A DNA stretch of 64,000 bases. It comes from Actinotalea soli. Lineage in GTDB: Bacteria; Actinomycetota; Actinomycetes; Actinomycetales; Cellulomonadaceae. The DNA is taken from positions 496,001 to 560,000 of the forward strand of contig NZ_JAGEMK010000001.1 of NCBI RefSeq assembly GCF_017565425.1. The letters are read 5' to 3'. The notes under the pieces were generated by a model. That model ran no database searches and was not told the origin of the DNA. It saw only the letters and a list, made by a program, of their open reading frames with translations. Positions 52,911 through 63,825 of the stretch are shown here, piece by piece; position 1 is the stretch's first letter; every line of letters begins with the position of its first letter. The translations under genes and the position numbers were made by a program.

Positions 52911-54158
52911 TCAGGACGCGTCGAGGGCGCCCTGGATGTCGCTGACCATCTTCTCCCAGCCGGCCACCGGCTCGAGAGAGCCACTGACGATGCCTGCCTC
53001 GGTCACGCCCCAGAACTCCCAGACCGATCCCATCTCGGGGATCGAGGGCATCGGCACGGCGTCGGCGCCCACCTCGCGGAACCCGGCGGTGATCGGGTCG
53101 GAGGAGGCCGAGTCGGCCGCGGCGACCAGGGCCGGCGGACGCGCCCCTGCCTCGTACAGGGCGAGCTGGGCCTCCTCGGTGGCCATGTAGTTCACGAGGA
53201 AGTCATTGGCGAGCAGGGTGTTCTCGCTCTGGCCGCTCACGTAGAAGCCCGCGACCCCGACGAACGGCTGCGCGGGCTCGGAGCCCGGCGCCGGGATCGG
53301 GTCGATCGCGAGGTCGAGGTCAGCGAAGCTGTCGAGCATCCACGGTCCCCCGATGATGAACGGGGACTGGCCGTTGGCGAAGGCCTCGACCGCGACGTCG
53401 TAGGTGATCGCGGTGTCGAGGGTTCCAGCAGCCCCCTGCTCGGCGAGCCACTCGGCGAAGGCCGTGCCGTTCTCCCCGCCCAGGGCGAGCTCGGGCGAGT
53501 AGGAGCCGTCCTCGTTCTGCTCGAAGACCGGGGCCCCGAAGGAGGTCTGCAGCGGGTAGGCGGTGTACGGGTCGCCGGTCTCGTCCATCTGCAGCAGGAT
53601 CGGGTACTCGGTGCCAGCCGCTTCCCCGGCCGCGACGGCCTCGTCCCAGGTGGCGGGGGCCTCCTCCGCAAGAGCAGTGTTACGGATCAGGGCGATGTTC
53701 TCGACCGCGTAGGGCAGGCCGTAGACCTGGCCGTCCTGGGTGAAGGCCTCGACCGCGACGGTCTCGAACTCGCCGGCCTTCTCACCCAGCTCGATCGGGG
53801 CGACCACGCCGTTGGAGGTCAGCTCGCCGAGCCAGTCGTGAGCACCCACGGTGATGTCGGGCCCCTCCCCGGTGGGCACCTGGGCGTTGAAGTCCGCCCG
53901 GATGTCCTCGAAGTTCTTCAGCACGGTCTCGACCGTGCTGCCGGTCTCGGCCTCGAAGTCGGCCGCCGCGGCCTCGACCGCGGCCTGACGGGTCTCGTCG
54001 ACCCAGATGGTGAGCGTGCCGCCGTCGCCGGTGGCCTCGCCCTCCGTCTCGGCGGGGGTCTCGACCTCCTCGCCGTTCTCTTCGGCCGAGCCGCCGCAGG
54101 CGGTCAGGGTCAGCGCGGTGCCCAGGGCAAGCGCGACCAGGGGGATGCTCCGTCGCAT
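52911..54158 (-). CDS. malE: Maltose/maltodextrin-binding lipoprotein MalE
   Basis: This 415-residue lipoprotein has a signal peptide with lipobox LTAC (Cys21). A Glu/Thr-rich linker of about 25 residues then precedes a family 1 sugar-binding protein: GGTLTIWVDETRQAAVEAAA, GPDITVGAHDWLGELTSNGV, VYGLPYAVENIALIRNTAL and FIIGGPWML. It captures maltodextrins outside the cell and delivers them to MalFG. It is the first gene of the operon, divergent from lacI, with candidate operators upstream. Confidence 0.93.
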   Translation of the reverse strand: MRRSIPLVALALGTALTLTACGGSAEENGEEVETPAETEGEATGDGGTLTIWVDETRQAAVEAAAADFEAETGSTVETVLKNFEDIRADFNAQVPTGEGPDITVGAHDWLGELTSNGVVAPIELGEKAGEFETVAVEAFTQDGQVYGLPYAVENIALIRNTALAEEAPATWDEAVAAGEAAGTEYPILLQMDETGDPYTAYPLQTSFGAPVFEQNEDGSYSPELALGGENGTAFAEWLAEQGAAGTLDTAITYDVAVEAFANGQSPFIIGGPWMLDSFADLDLAIDPIPAPGSEPAQPFVGVAGFYVSGQSENTLLANDFLVNYMATEEAQLALYEAGARPPALVAAADSASSDPITAGFREVGADAVPMPSIPEMGSVWEFWGVTEAGIVSGSLEPVAGWEKMVSDIQGALDAS

Positions 54159-54254
54159 CGTCGGTCTCCCTACAGAGTCGTCCGTTCGGCCGCCGTCGGT
54201 CCGGCCGACGGCGGCCCTGATGGCGAGGACCGTAACCGCGCGGTTCGCCTCCGT

Positions 54255-54290
54255 GCAAGCCGTTGCGGTAACTTTCAGGCAACGCTTTCG
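54255..54290. promoter_or_regulatory. Two LacI-type operator candidates between malE and lacI
   Basis: GCAAGCCGTTGC (54255-54266) and GCAACGCTTTCG (54279-54290) both follow the pattern GCAA-N4-TTGC expected for LacI-family operators; the second has TTCG on one side. Centres are 24 bases apart. They lie in the divergent region controlling malE and lacI, where repression by the LacI-family protein would be expected. Confidence 0.6.
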
Positions 54291-54333
54291 TGAGACCGTC
54301 GCGGATGTCGGATCCCATCCCCAGGGAGGTGTC

Positions 54334-55368
54334 GTGTCCTCTACGCTGCCGCACGTGCGCACTCGTCTGAAGGACCTGGCCGAGCAGGCCGGGGTCAGCA
54401 CCGCGACCGTCTCGCGCGTGCTTAACGGCAAGGCCGGGGTCGCCACCCAGACGCGCACCGCGGTGCTCGCGGCCCTCGACGTCCTGGGCTACGACCGGCC
54501 CGAGAAGCTGCGCACCCGCTCCGAGGGCCTGGTCGGCCTGATCGTCCCCGAGCTCGACAACCCGGTGTTCCCGGCCCTGGCCCAGGCTGTCGAGTCGACC
54601 CTCTCCGAGCGTGGCTACACCCCGCTCCTGTGCACCCAGTCCCCCGGGGGCACCACCGAGGACGAGTACGTGGAGATGCTCATCGAGCACGGGGTCGACG
54701 GCATCGTCTTCGTCTCGGGCCGCCATGCCGACACCGCCGCGAGCCACGACCGCTACCACCGCCTGCACAGCCGCGGCCTGCCGATCGTGCTGGTGAACGG
54801 CTTCGCCGAGGGGGTCGACGCCCCCTCGGTCTCGACCGACGACGCGGTCGCCGTCGACCTCGCCGTCCGGCACCTCAGCTCCCTGGGGCACTCCAGCATC
54901 GGTCTCGCGATCGGCCCGGACCGCTACATCCCGGCGCGCCGCAAGCTCAGCGCCTTCACCGCAGCCCTCGAGCGGCTGGGCCAGGCCGACCCCGCCTCTC
55001 ACGTCGTGACCACCCTGTTCACGGTCGAGGGCGGGCAGGCCGCCGGGGGCGAGCTCGTCGACTCGGGGCACACCGCGATCATCTGCGGCTCGGACCTCAT
55101 GGCCCTCGGTGCGATCCGGGCGGCACGGTCCCGCGGCCTGCGGGTCCCCGAGGACCTCTCCGTGGTCGGCTTCGACGACTCCCCCCTCATCGCCTTCACC
55201 GACCCGCCGCTGACCACCGTGCGGCAGCCGGTGGCCCCGATGGGTCGCGCCGCCGTCAGCGCCCTCGTCTCGGAGATCAACGGCGCGAAGGTCCCCCGCA
55301 CCGAGCTCCTCTTCCACCCCGAGCTCATCGTCCGCGGCTCGACCGGGCCTGCCCCGGTCGTACGCTGA
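54334..55368 (+). CDS. LacI-family transcriptional regulator (maltodextrin utilisation)
   Basis: This 344-residue repressor has an N-terminal helix-turn-helix at residues 11-31 ([20 protein letters not shown]). A periplasmic-binding-protein-like ligand domain follows ([61 protein letters not shown]). The GTG at 54334 has GGGAGG just upstream. It is divergent from malE and directly upstream of the alpha-glucosidase gene, so it very probably controls both using a maltodextrin or a breakdown product as inducer. Confidence 0.9.
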   Translation: MSSTLPHVRTRLKDLAEQAGVSTATVSRVLNGKAGVATQTRTAVLAALDVLGYDRPEKLRTRSEGLVGLIVPELDNPVFPALAQAVESTLSERGYTPLLCTQSPGGTTEDEYVEMLIEHGVDGIVFVSGRHADTAASHDRYHRLHSRGLPIVLVNGFAEGVDAPSVSTDDAVAVDLAVRHLSSLGHSSIGLAIGPDRYIPARRKLSAFTAALERLGQADPASHVVTTLFTVEGGQAAGGELVDSGHTAIICGSDLMALGAIRAARSRGLRVPEDLSVVGFDDSPLIAFTDPPLTTVRQPVAPMGRAAVSALVSEINGAKVPRTELLFHPELIVRGSTGPAPVVR

Positions 55369-55435
55369 TCGACGAGCAGCCCAGGCCCGTCCCCACCTGC
55401 CCGACCACCACCCGCCCCCGACCGACTGGAGCGTC

Positions 55436-57208
55436 GTGCCCTCCGCCCTGCCCGTGAGCCCCGCCGACACCTCGACGACGACCACCCTCGTCCACACCCC
55501 ATCGGCCCGGACGTCCGAGTGGTGGCGCAGCGCCGTCATCTACCAGATCTACCCGCGCTCCTTCGCCGATGCGAGCGGCGACGGCATCGGCGACCTGCCC
55601 GGCATCACGGGACGGCTCAAGCACCTGGCGCGGCTCGGTGTCGACGCGGTCTGGCTCTCGCCGTTCTACCGGTCCCCCCAGCACGACGCGGGCTACGACG
55701 TGGCCGACTACCGCGACGTCGACCCGCTCTTCGGCACCCTCGACGACTTCGACGAGATGCTCACCAAGGCTCATGCCCTGGACATCCGGGTGATCGTGGA
55801 CCTCGTCCCCAACCACACCTCGACCGAGCACGTGTGGTTCGGCCAGGCCCTGGCGGCCGACCCGGGCAGCCCCGAGCGCGCCCGGTACGTCTTCCGTGAC
55901 GGTACCGGCCCCGAGGGCGCCGAGCCCCCCAACAACTGGACCTCGGTCTTCGGCGGGCCGGCATGGAGCCGGGTCACCGAGCCCGACGGCACCCCCGGGC
56001 AGTGGTACCTGCACCTGTTCGACGAGACCCAGCCCGACCTCGACTGGGACAACCCCGAGGTGCGCACCGAGTTCGAGCAGGTGCTGCGCTTCTGGCTGGA
56101 CCGCGGCGTGGACGGTTTCCGGGTGGACGTCGCGCACGGGATGGTCAAGGCCGAGGGGCTGCCCGACTGGACCGGCACCTCCTCGATGATCGACGGCGCC
56201 CACGAGGGCACCGCCGGCTCGGAGGACGGCTCGACCGGAGCGGGGAACCAGGGTCCGATGTGGGACCAGGAGGGTGTCCACGAGATCTACCGCGCGTGGA
56301 ACCAGGTCCTCGCCGAGTACGAGGGCGACCGTTGCCTGGTCGCCGAGGCTTGGGTCGAGCCCCTCGCGCGGCTCGCGCGCTACGTGCGCCCCGACGAGAT
56401 GCACCAGGCCTTCAACTTCTCCTTCCTCACCACGCTCTGGGACGCCCGTGCGCTGCGCTCGGTGGTCAACGCCTCCCTCGAGGCCAACGACGAGGTCGGT
56501 GCGCCGACCACCTGGGTGCTCTCGAACCACGACGTCGTGCGGCACGCCTCCCGGCTCGGCCTGGAGATCCCGGGGTCCAAGCCCAACGGCATCGGCGCGG
56601 GAGATCCGCAGCCCGACGAGGAGCTCGGCCTGCGCCGCGCGCGGGCCGCGTCCCTGATGATGCTGGGACTGCCCGGCTCGGCCTACCTCTACCAGGGTGA
56701 GGAGCTCGGCCTGCCCGAGCACACCACCCTCGCCGACGAGGAGCGCCAGGACCCGACCTGGTGGCGCTCGGAGCACACCGAGCGGGGACGTGACGGCTGC
56801 CGTGTCCCGCTGCCCTGGGCCGCCGAGGAGCCCGGTTACGGCTTCTCGCCGACGGGCTCGACCTGGCTGAGCCAGCCCGACTCCTTCGCCCGCTACGCCC
56901 TCGACGTCCAGCGCGGCACCCCGGGCTCGACCTACGAGGTGTACCGCTCGGCCCTCAGGCTGCGCCGGGAGTTCTCGCTGGGCACCGGCTCCCTCGCGTG
57001 GGTCGACGGCCTGCCCGCGGACGCCGAGAGCACGGTGCTGGCCTTCGTCAACCGTGAGGTGCTCGTGGTGACGAACTTCGGCCCCGGGGCTCTGCGGCTC
57101 CCGGCCGACCTCGAGCTGCTGCACGCCTCGCAGGACCTGCCCCTGGCCGAGGACGACGCCGTGCTGGTGCCCGCCGACACGACCGTGTGGGCGCGGTTGC
57201 GCGGCTGA
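55436..57208 (+). CDS. Alpha-glucosidase, GH13 (oligo-1,6-glucosidase/AglA type)
   Basis: This 590-residue cytoplasmic enzyme lacks a signal peptide. Barrel motifs are visible: [34 protein letters not shown], the nucleophile Asp in [15 protein letters not shown], the acid Glu in [13 protein letters not shown], and Asp in [14 protein letters not shown]. It releases glucose from maltose and maltodextrins taken up by MalEFG, and the glucose could go to PpgK. A GGAG precedes the GTG start. The lacI gene is 67 bases upstream. Confidence 0.92.
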   Translation: MPSALPVSPADTSTTTTLVHTPSARTSEWWRSAVIYQIYPRSFADASGDGIGDLPGITGRLKHLARLGVDAVWLSPFYRSPQHDAGYDVADYRDVDPLFGTLDDFDEMLTKAHALDIRVIVDLVPNHTSTEHVWFGQALAADPGSPERARYVFRDGTGPEGAEPPNNWTSVFGGPAWSRVTEPDGTPGQWYLHLFDETQPDLDWDNPEVRTEFEQVLRFWLDRGVDGFRVDVAHGMVKAEGLPDWTGTSSMIDGAHEGTAGSEDGSTGAGNQGPMWDQEGVHEIYRAWNQVLAEYEGDRCLVAEAWVEPLARLARYVRPDEMHQAFNFSFLTTLWDARALRSVVNASLEANDEVGAPTTWVLSNHDVVRHASRLGLEIPGSKPNGIGAGDPQPDEELGLRRARAASLMMLGLPGSAYLYQGEELGLPEHTTLADEERQDPTWWRSEHTERGRDGCRVPLPWAAEEPGYGFSPTGSTWLSQPDSFARYALDVQRGTPGSTYEVYRSALRLRREFSLGTGSLAWVDGLPADAESTVLAFVNREVLVVTNFGPGALRLPADLELLHASQDLPLAEDDAVLVPADTTVWARLRG

Positions 57209-57248
57209 CCCGGCCCGAGACCCGGGAGGTCGGCGCGGCAGCGGCCCG

Positions 57249-58688
57249 TCAGCCGAGACCGACGAGCCCGTCGTCGGTCCGCACGACGACGGCCTCCCCC
57301 ACCGTGCTGATCCACCCCTGGCCCGAGGGGAGCGGGATGCTCCACGCCTCGGAGCCGTCCGCCACCGAGAGCGCGGTCACCCGCGGGCCACCACCCGAGG
57401 GCACGACCAGGACCCGTCGTCCGTCGGTGACCGTGGAGACCCTGGCGCCGACCTCCCAGAGGACCTCCCCGGTGCGCAGATCGATCGCGGAGGTGATGTC
57501 CTGACCGTGCGCGTCGAGACCTGCGGCCACGACCTTCCCGTCGATCCGCGCCAGCACCCAGCGGGAGCCCGGGGCCTCCCAGAGGTGCTCACCCGTGGCG
57601 GCGTCCACGCCGAGGAGGCTGCCGTCCTGCACGGCGTGCACCGCGAGGACCGCGGGGGCGCTGCCGTCGTCGACGGCAGGGGCGTCAACCGTCCCCGGGA
57701 CCGTGTAGAGCTCCGTGCCGTCGGCAGCCGTCACGACCCCTTCGGCCCCCGACCCGTCCTGCGCGCTGGACTCGCGCCACAGGAAGGTCCGCCCCTCGGG
57801 AAGGGGCACCTCGTAGGCCATGCCGGCACCGGCACCCAGGTCCAGCTCACGGGCCTCGACCTCCTCACCGGTCTCCAGCGAGATCGTCACGGTACGGCTC
57901 CCGCGGATCTCGAGGTGCTCGAGGTCGCTGGTGACAGACCTGACGCTCGACGCCGCAGGGCCCAGGACGGGGCTCTCGCTCCGGTAGGACCACGTCACCT
58001 CGCCGGTGAGCGGCTGCCACCGCCGGACCTCGAGGTACCCGTCCTCGGTCCCGGTGGCGACCACGACGTCCTCGTCGACCGGCTGGAGCACGATGCGCTC
58101 GCCGTCGAGCACGGTCTCCTGGAGGGTCTCGCCGGTCTCGAGGTCGAGCGCGACCAGACGTACCGCCTTCGCCTCGCCGTCCACGCGGAGGTCCCCGTCG
58201 GCCCCGCGATCCCCCGGCAGCACGAAGCGCACGCAGACCAGAACGGGGTCGGCGGTGTCCCGGGTCGGGGCGCAGTCGGTCCGCCACGGCTCACCGGGGC
58301 CCTCGTCGTGCCAGCGCTCACCACCGCTGTGCGGGTCGAGGGCACTCAGGCGACCCGTCGCCTCGTCGAGGAGCACCAGGGAGTCGGCGGTCTCGGTGAT
58401 GACCCACCCCTGTGCCTGCCAGACCTCGCGCAACGGCTCGTCGAGCCCCGCGTGGACCCCCGGCATCTCACGCAGGGCGTCGAGCCGCGCCTCGGCCCGA
58501 CGGGCGTCCACCACGTTGACCGTGCCGACCGCGAGCGCGAGCGCTGCGACCGCGCCCGCGGTGATCCATCGCCGCCGTCGGGCTCCCGGCGACGCCGGTC
58601 GGCCGGGCTCGAGGGCGGCCTCCTCGGCGTCGACGTCGAGCACCACCTCGACCTCGTCGTCGCGTCCTCTGCGGCGCCGTGGGGTCAT
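57249..58688 (-). CDS. Membrane-anchored PQQ-type beta-propeller protein
   Basis: This protein has 479 residues. A cytoplasmic charged N-terminus is followed by one transmembrane segment ([20 protein letters not shown]). A beta-propeller with PQQ-like repeats follows: [53 protein letters not shown] and [13 protein letters not shown]. Such proteins resemble BamB and bind ligands or partners outside the membrane; the role in actinobacteria is unclear. ATG at 58688, or a GTG six bases earlier. Confidence 0.8.
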   Translation of the reverse strand: MTPRRRRGRDDEVEVVLDVDAEEAALEPGRPASPGARRRRWITAGAVAALALAVGTVNVVDARRAEARLDALREMPGVHAGLDEPLREVWQAQGWVITETADSLVLLDEATGRLSALDPHSGGERWHDEGPGEPWRTDCAPTRDTADPVLVCVRFVLPGDRGADGDLRVDGEAKAVRLVALDLETGETLQETVLDGERIVLQPVDEDVVVATGTEDGYLEVRRWQPLTGEVTWSYRSESPVLGPAASSVRSVTSDLEHLEIRGSRTVTISLETGEEVEARELDLGAGAGMAYEVPLPEGRTFLWRESSAQDGSGAEGVVTAADGTELYTVPGTVDAPAVDDGSAPAVLAVHAVQDGSLLGVDAATGEHLWEAPGSRWVLARIDGKVVAAGLDAHGQDITSAIDLRTGEVLWEVGARVSTVTDGRRVLVVPSGGGPRVTALSVADGSEAWSIPLPSGQGWISTVGEAVVVRTDDGLVGLG

Positions 58689-58725
58689 GCTCACGAGGCT
58701 AGCGGCGGGCCCGCACCACGGCGCC

Positions 58726-59889
58726 TCAGCCCCCCGAGACGCTCAGCTCGGCCTCACGGAGCTTGCGCTCGAAGGCCTCGCTCAGCTCGCGGGAGTCGAG
58801 CCAGCCCTCGGGCAGGGACGGCCGCTTGGGCGACCCCGCCCGCCCGCGCTGCCCCTCGGCGCCAGCCCCGGGGTAGGGCTGGTCGAGGTCGAGCTCGGCG
58901 AGCAGGTCGTCGAGGTGGCCGAGGCTCTCCACGAGGCCGAACCGGGCCCGGAGCTCCCCCCCGACCACGTAGCCCTTGAAGTACCAGGCCATGTGCTTGC
59001 GCAGCTCACGCAGGGCCTTGGACTCGTCGTCGAACTCCTCGACCATGAGCTCGGCGTGCCGACGCACCGCCGAGGCGACCTCGCGCATCCCGGGGCGCAC
59101 CCGGACGTCCGAACCGTGGAAGGCCGCGGCCAGGTCGGCGAAGAGCCACGGCCGCCCCTGGCAGCCACGCCCGACGACGACGCCGTCGCACCCCGTCTGC
59201 TCGACCATCGCGAGGGCGTCCTCGGCGGACCAGATGTCGCCGTTGCCGAGCACGGGGATGTCGGTGACGGTCTCCTTGAGACGTGCGATGGCCTCCCAGT
59301 CGGCGGTGCCCGAGTAGTAGTCGGCGGCCGTCCGGGCGTGCAGGGCCACGGCGGCGACCCCTGCGTCCTGGGCCCTGAGCCCCGCCTCGAGGTACGTCAG
59401 GTGGTCCTCGTCGATCCCCTTGCGCATCTTGACGGTGACCGGCACCCCGTGGGGCGCGGCCGCGTCCACAGCCGCTCCGACGATCGCGGCGAAGAGGTCC
59501 CGCTTCCAGGGCAGCACGGCGCCACCGCCCTTGCGGGTCACCTTGGGGACCGGGCACCCGAAGTTGAGGTCGACGTGGTCGGCGCGGTCTTCCTCGGCCA
59601 GCACCCGCACCGCGGCACCCACGGTGGCGGGGTCCACGCCGTAGACCTGGACCGACCGCGGCCGCTCGTCCTCGTCGTGGCGGATGATGCGCATCGACTC
59701 GGGCGTCCGCTCGACCAGGGCCCGGGAGGTGACCATCTCGGCGACGTAGAGGCCCGCTCCGTGCTCGCGGCACAGCCGGCGGAAGGCCCGGTTGGTCACC
59801 CCGGCCATGGGCGCGAGGACCACGGGGGTCTGGACGGTCAACGGCCCGATGCGCAGCGCAGGCAGCACGGAGGAGGTCGTCGGTGTCAT
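58726..59889 (-). CDS. dusB: tRNA-dihydrouridine synthase B
   Basis: This 387-residue FMN enzyme reduces a uridine in tRNA to dihydrouridine. Visible are APMAGVTNRAFRRLCREHGA, the active-site Cys in VDLNFGCPVPKVTRKGGG, VKMRKGID, DYYSGTADWEAIARLK and PVLGNGDIWSAEDAL. A C-terminal helical tRNA-binding region follows. The ATG at 59889 fits the family start. It is divergent from the first YibE/F gene across 46 bases, so the two promoters overlap. Confidence 0.94.
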   Translation of the reverse strand: MTPTTSSVLPALRIGPLTVQTPVVLAPMAGVTNRAFRRLCREHGAGLYVAEMVTSRALVERTPESMRIIRHDEDERPRSVQVYGVDPATVGAAVRVLAEEDRADHVDLNFGCPVPKVTRKGGGAVLPWKRDLFAAIVGAAVDAAAPHGVPVTVKMRKGIDEDHLTYLEAGLRAQDAGVAAVALHARTAADYYSGTADWEAIARLKETVTDIPVLGNGDIWSAEDALAMVEQTGCDGVVVGRGCQGRPWLFADLAAAFHGSDVRVRPGMREVASAVRRHAELMVEEFDDESKALRELRKHMAWYFKGYVVGGELRARFGLVESLGHLDDLLAELDLDQPYPGAGAEGQRGRAGSPKRPSLPEGWLDSRELSEAFERKLREAELSVSGG

Positions 59890-59935
59890 CCGAGGATCAT
59901 CCCACCCTCGCTGGACCCGCACGGTCGCGGCGGGG

Positions 59936-61186
59936 ATGATCCTCGACGTGCACCTGCCCCCCGCCGACCGCTCCCGCCGCACGTCCGTCGTCCTCGCCGC
60001 GATCCTGGTGCCGCTCGCCGTCGCGACCGTGGTCGGCCTCGGGCTGCTGTGGCCCTCAGGGTCCGCGCCGCAGACCGGCGTCGTCGCCGTCGACACCGAG
60101 TACCCGACCGCTCGCGTCCAGCAGGCCGAGGACACCGCCTGCGCGGGTGAGAACGAGGACCGCCTGCCCGACGGCTCGATCCCGCGCGAGGTGACCTGCA
60201 CGCTCGTCACGGCGGTGGTCACCTCCTCCGAGGCCGAGGGGGAGGTCGTCGAGGTGTGGTCCCCGGCGACCGTGCGCGCCGACGAGGTCCCGGCAGGGAC
60301 GACGGTCGTCCTGGCCCGGTACCTCGAGACCGCGACCGAGCCCGAGGTCTGGGCCTGGCACGACTACGCGCGCACCCTGCCCCTGACGACCCTGGCCGGG
60401 GCCTTCGCGATCGTCGTGGTCCTCGTCGCCGGGATGCGCGGGTTCCGCGCCCTGGTCGGCCTGGCGATCGCCTTCGGCCTCATCGCGACCTTCATGCTCC
60501 CCGCGCTGCTCGAGGGCGGTGACCCGCTCGTCGTCGGCCTGGTGGGCTCCTCAGCCATCATGTTCGTCGTGCTCTACCTCGCGCACGGCTTCTCCCGCAG
60601 GACGACGACGGCGCTGCTCGGCACCATGGCGGGGCTCGCGGTGACCGCGCTGCTCGGCGCGGTCGCAGCGCGGGCCGCACACCTCACCGGCATCTCGACC
60701 GAGGAGAGCTACCGGCTCGCGATGCTGACCGGGCAGCTCGACGGGACCGCCCTGCGCGGCCTCTTCCTGTGCGGCGTCGTGCTCGCGGGGCTCGGGGTGC
60801 TCAACGACGTGACGATCACCCAGGCCTCGGCCGTGTGGGAGCTGCGAGCGGCAGACCCGACGTCCTCCCGGCGCGAGCTCTTCGCCGGCGGCATGCGGAT
60901 CGGTCGGGACCACATCGCCTCGACCGTCTACACCATCGCCTTCGCCTACGCGGGGGCCGCCCTGCCGATCCTTCTGCTGCTGCAGGTGTACCAGATGCCC
61001 CTGGCGCAGACCCTCGGCAGCGGAGAGTTCGCCGAGGAGATCGCCCGCACCCTCGTCGGGTCGATCGGCCTGGTCCTGGCGATCCCGCTGACGACGGCCA
61101 TCGCGGCCCTCGTCGTCACGACCCAGGCAGCGCTGGCTCCTGGCGAGCAGGGTGGTCATCGGCACGTGGCGCCGGCCCCGCAGTGA
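59936..61186 (+). CDS. YibE/F-like multi-pass membrane protein (copy 1)
   Basis: This protein has 416 residues. An N-terminal helix (VVLAAILVPLAVATVVGLGL) and an extracytoplasmic region of about 100 residues with two Cys precede six or so membrane helices. The signature LGVLNDVTITQASAVWELR and GGMRIGRDHIASTVYTIAFA identifies the YibE/F family. These proteins are thought to act as transporters but have no assigned substrate. The last 71 bases overlap the end of the opposing paralog. Its C-terminus is short and hydrophilic (GGHRHVAPAPQ). Confidence 0.85.
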   Translation: MILDVHLPPADRSRRTSVVLAAILVPLAVATVVGLGLLWPSGSAPQTGVVAVDTEYPTARVQQAEDTACAGENEDRLPDGSIPREVTCTLVTAVVTSSEAEGEVVEVWSPATVRADEVPAGTTVVLARYLETATEPEVWAWHDYARTLPLTTLAGAFAIVVVLVAGMRGFRALVGLAIAFGLIATFMLPALLEGGDPLVVGLVGSSAIMFVVLYLAHGFSRRTTTALLGTMAGLAVTALLGAVAARAAHLTGISTEESYRLAMLTGQLDGTALRGLFLCGVVLAGLGVLNDVTITQASAVWELRAADPTSSRRELFAGGMRIGRDHIASTVYTIAFAYAGAALPILLLLQVYQMPLAQTLGSGEFAEEIARTLVGSIGLVLAIPLTTAIAALVVTTQAALAPGEQGGHRHVAPAPQ

Positions 61187-62288
61187 CCACCACCGCGGCG
61201 ATGGCCGTGGTGAGCGGGATCGCGGCCACCAGCCCGATCGACCCGACCAGGGTCCGTACCACCTCCTCGGCGATCTCCCCTGCGGTCAGGGTGGACGCGA
61301 GGGACTGGTCGTACAGGCTGACGAGGAGCATCACGGGAAGGGCAGCACCGACGTAGGCGAAGGCGATCGTGTAGACGGTCGAGGCGATGTGGTCCCGGCC
61401 GATGCGCATGCCGCGGCGGAACAGGTCGACCCGGCTCAGGTCCGGCGCCAGGGTGCGCAGCTCCCACACGGCCGAGGCCTGGGTGATGGTCACGTCGTTC
61501 AGGACGCCCAGCCCCGCGAGGATGATCCCGCAGAGGACCACGCCGCGCAGGTCCATGTCGGGGGCGTAGGAGGGCAGCACGAGGGAGTCCTCCCCCGTCA
61601 TGCCCGTGAGGTGGGCGGCCCCCGTGGCCCACCCGGCCAGCACCGCGGTGAGGGCGAGGCCGAGCAGGGTGCCCAGGAGGGCCGTCGTGGTCCGGGCGCT
61701 CAGCCCGTGGGCCAGGTAGAGAGTGACGAACAGGGCAGCCGAGGCCGTGACCAGCCCCACCGGCAGAGCGGGGTAGCCGGCCAGGAGCGCCGGCAGGGTG
61801 AAGCCCGCGATCAGGGCCAGGGACAGGCCCAGGCCCACGAGGGCCGCCAGGCCCCGCCACCGTGCGACGAGGACCACCATCCCGGCGTAGACCACGGCCA
61901 GGAGGCCCAGGGGCAGGTCCCGCACGTGGTCGACGTACACGTAGGGCACCCCGTCGCCCTGGGTGGCCTCGAGGGCCAGCAGCCGGACCTCGTCCCCGGC
62001 CGCGATCCCCCCGGCGATCGCCTCGGGCGGGACGTAGGCGAGCTCGAGGCCGTCGACCTCGACCTCGAGCAGCCCGGCCTCCGGCAGCACCCGCAGCACC
62101 TCGGTCTGCAGGTACGAGCCCTCCTCGTCGACCGTGGGCACCTTGTCGACTCGGTCCTGGGCACCGGGCCAGAGGAGGACCAGGCCCAGGACTGTGACGA
62201 GCAGGGCAGGGACCACCGCGAGGGTGAGCACGAGCCGCACCCGAGGGGTCGCCCGGGGAGCGGGTCCGTGCGTGTGGCCGTGGCTCAT
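61116..62288 (-). CDS. YibE/F-like multi-pass membrane protein (copy 2, His-rich N-terminus)
   Basis: This 390-residue paralog of the gene converging on it shares LGVLNDVTITQASAVWELR and RIGRDHIASTVYTIAFAY with it. It starts MSHGHTHGPAPRATP, which could bind metal, after a GAGGGGAC ribosome site. A signal-anchor helix (LTLAVVPALLVTVLGLVLLW), a beta-rich outside segment (residues about 45-130) and membrane helices follow. It lies 35 bases after glyS on the same strand, so it may be co-transcribed with glyS. Confidence 0.85.
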   Translation of the reverse strand: MSHGHTHGPAPRATPRVRLVLTLAVVPALLVTVLGLVLLWPGAQDRVDKVPTVDEEGSYLQTEVLRVLPEAGLLEVEVDGLELAYVPPEAIAGGIAAGDEVRLLALEATQGDGVPYVYVDHVRDLPLGLLAVVYAGMVVLVARWRGLAALVGLGLSLALIAGFTLPALLAGYPALPVGLVTASAALFVTLYLAHGLSARTTTALLGTLLGLALTAVLAGWATGAAHLTGMTGEDSLVLPSYAPDMDLRGVVLCGIILAGLGVLNDVTITQASAVWELRTLAPDLSRVDLFRRGMRIGRDHIASTVYTIAFAYVGAALPVMLLVSLYDQSLASTLTAGEIAEEVVRTLVGSIGLVAAIPLTTAIAAVVVTAGPAPRADDHPARQEPALPGS

Positions 62289-62323
62289 CGGCGTCCCCTC
62301 ACCCGGACCGGAACGTGCGGGGG

Positions 62324-63712
62324 TCAGGCGCCCAGCAGCCGAGCACCCAGGTAGGCCGCGACCTGGTCGAGGGCGACCCGCTCCTGGGACATGGTGTCCC
62401 GCGAACGGATCGTGACGGCCTGGTCCTCGAGGCTGACGAAGTCGACCGTCACGCAGAACGGCGTGCCGATCTCGTCCTGGCGCCGGTAGCGACGCCCGAT
62501 GGCTCCCGCGTCGTCGAAGTCGACGTTCCAGGCCTTGCGCAGCTCGGCCGCGAGGTTGCGGGCCACGGGCGACAGGTCCTCGTGGCGCGAGAGGGGCAGC
62601 ACCGCTGCCTTGACCGGCGCCAGGCGGGGGTCCAGCCGCAGCACGGTGCGCTTGTCCACCCCGCCCTTGGCGTTGGGCGCCTCGTCCTCGGCGTAGGCCT
62701 CGCACAGGAAGGCCATCAGCGAACGGGTCAGGCCGGCTGCCGGCTCGATGACGTAGGGGACCCAGCGCTCGTTCTTGGCCTGGTCGAAGTAGGACAGGTC
62801 CTGGCCAGAGTGCTCGCTGTGCGTCTTGAGGTCGAAGTCGGTGCGGTTCGCGATGCCCTCGAGCTCGCCCCACTCGCTGCCGGTGAAGCCGAAGCGGTAC
62901 TCGATGTCGACCGTGCGGGTCGAGTAGTGCGAGAGCTTCTCGGCCGGGTGCTCGTAGAGCCGCAGGTTGTCGCGGGACAGGCCGAGGTCGACGTACCAGT
63001 CCGTCCGCGCGTCGATCCAGTACTGGTGCCACTCCGCGTCGGTCCCGGGCTCGACGAAGAACTCCATCTCCATCTGCTCGAACTCGCGCGTGCGGAAGAT
63101 GAAGTTGCCCGGGGTGATCTCGTTCCGGAAGGACTTGCCGATCTGCCCGATGCCGAAGGGTGGCTTGCGGCGCGCGGTGGTCATCACGTTGGCGAAGTTC
63201 ACGAAGATGCCCTGGGCCGTCTCGGGGCGCAGGTAGTGCAGGCCCGACTCGTCCTCGACGGGTCCGAGGTGCGTCTTGAGCATCATGTTGAAGTCCCGGG
63301 GCTCGGTCCACTGCCCGCGGGTGCCGCAGTTGGGGCACGCGATGTCCCCCAGGCCGTTTTCAGGGGCGCGCCCCTTCTTCTCCTCGAACTCCTCGAGCAT
63401 CTGGTCCTCGCGGAACCGCTTGTGGCAGCTGAGGCACTCGGTGAGCGGGTCGGTGAACACGCCGACGTGGCCCGAGGCGACCCAGACCTGGCGCGGCAGG
63501 ATCACCGAGGAGTCCAGACCGACGATGTCATCACGGCTGGTCACCATCGAGCGCCACCACTGCCGCTTGATGTTCTCCTTGAGCTCGACGCCCAGGGGGC
63601 CGTAGTCCCATGCCGAGCGGGTTCCGCCGTAGATCTCCCCCGACGGGAACACGAACCCCCGGCGCTTGGCGAGGTTGGTCACGGCGTCGAGGCGGGACGA
63701 GCTGGCGGCCAC
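62324..63712 (-). CDS. glyS: Glycyl-tRNA synthetase (alpha2 type)
   Basis: This 462-residue class II synthetase charges tRNA-Gly. Class II motifs are visible ([46 protein letters not shown]). A zinc-binding insert carries CLSCHKRF and CPNCGTRG. An AGGAG precedes the GTG at 63712, giving [20 protein letters not shown], and the length fits. The same frame is open further upstream, but that part is not family-like. It is followed by the second YibE/F gene. Confidence 0.95.
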   Translation of the reverse strand: MAASSSRLDAVTNLAKRRGFVFPSGEIYGGTRSAWDYGPLGVELKENIKRQWWRSMVTSRDDIVGLDSSVILPRQVWVASGHVGVFTDPLTECLSCHKRFREDQMLEEFEEKKGRAPENGLGDIACPNCGTRGQWTEPRDFNMMLKTHLGPVEDESGLHYLRPETAQGIFVNFANVMTTARRKPPFGIGQIGKSFRNEITPGNFIFRTREFEQMEMEFFVEPGTDAEWHQYWIDARTDWYVDLGLSRDNLRLYEHPAEKLSHYSTRTVDIEYRFGFTGSEWGELEGIANRTDFDLKTHSEHSGQDLSYFDQAKNERWVPYVIEPAAGLTRSLMAFLCEAYAEDEAPNAKGGVDKRTVLRLDPRLAPVKAAVLPLSRHEDLSPVARNLAAELRKAWNVDFDDAGAIGRRYRRQDEIGTPFCVTVDFVSLEDQAVTIRSRDTMSQERVALDQVAAYLGARLLGA

Positions 63713-63825
63713 GGGATCACTCCTGGTGTCGGCGGGTCCGCACGTGGCTCGTGCGGACGGGACTCCTGGCGCGCCGGGGCGCGCAGGCATCAGGTCAGGC
63801 TACCTGCGTCCGGGCTACCAGCGTT

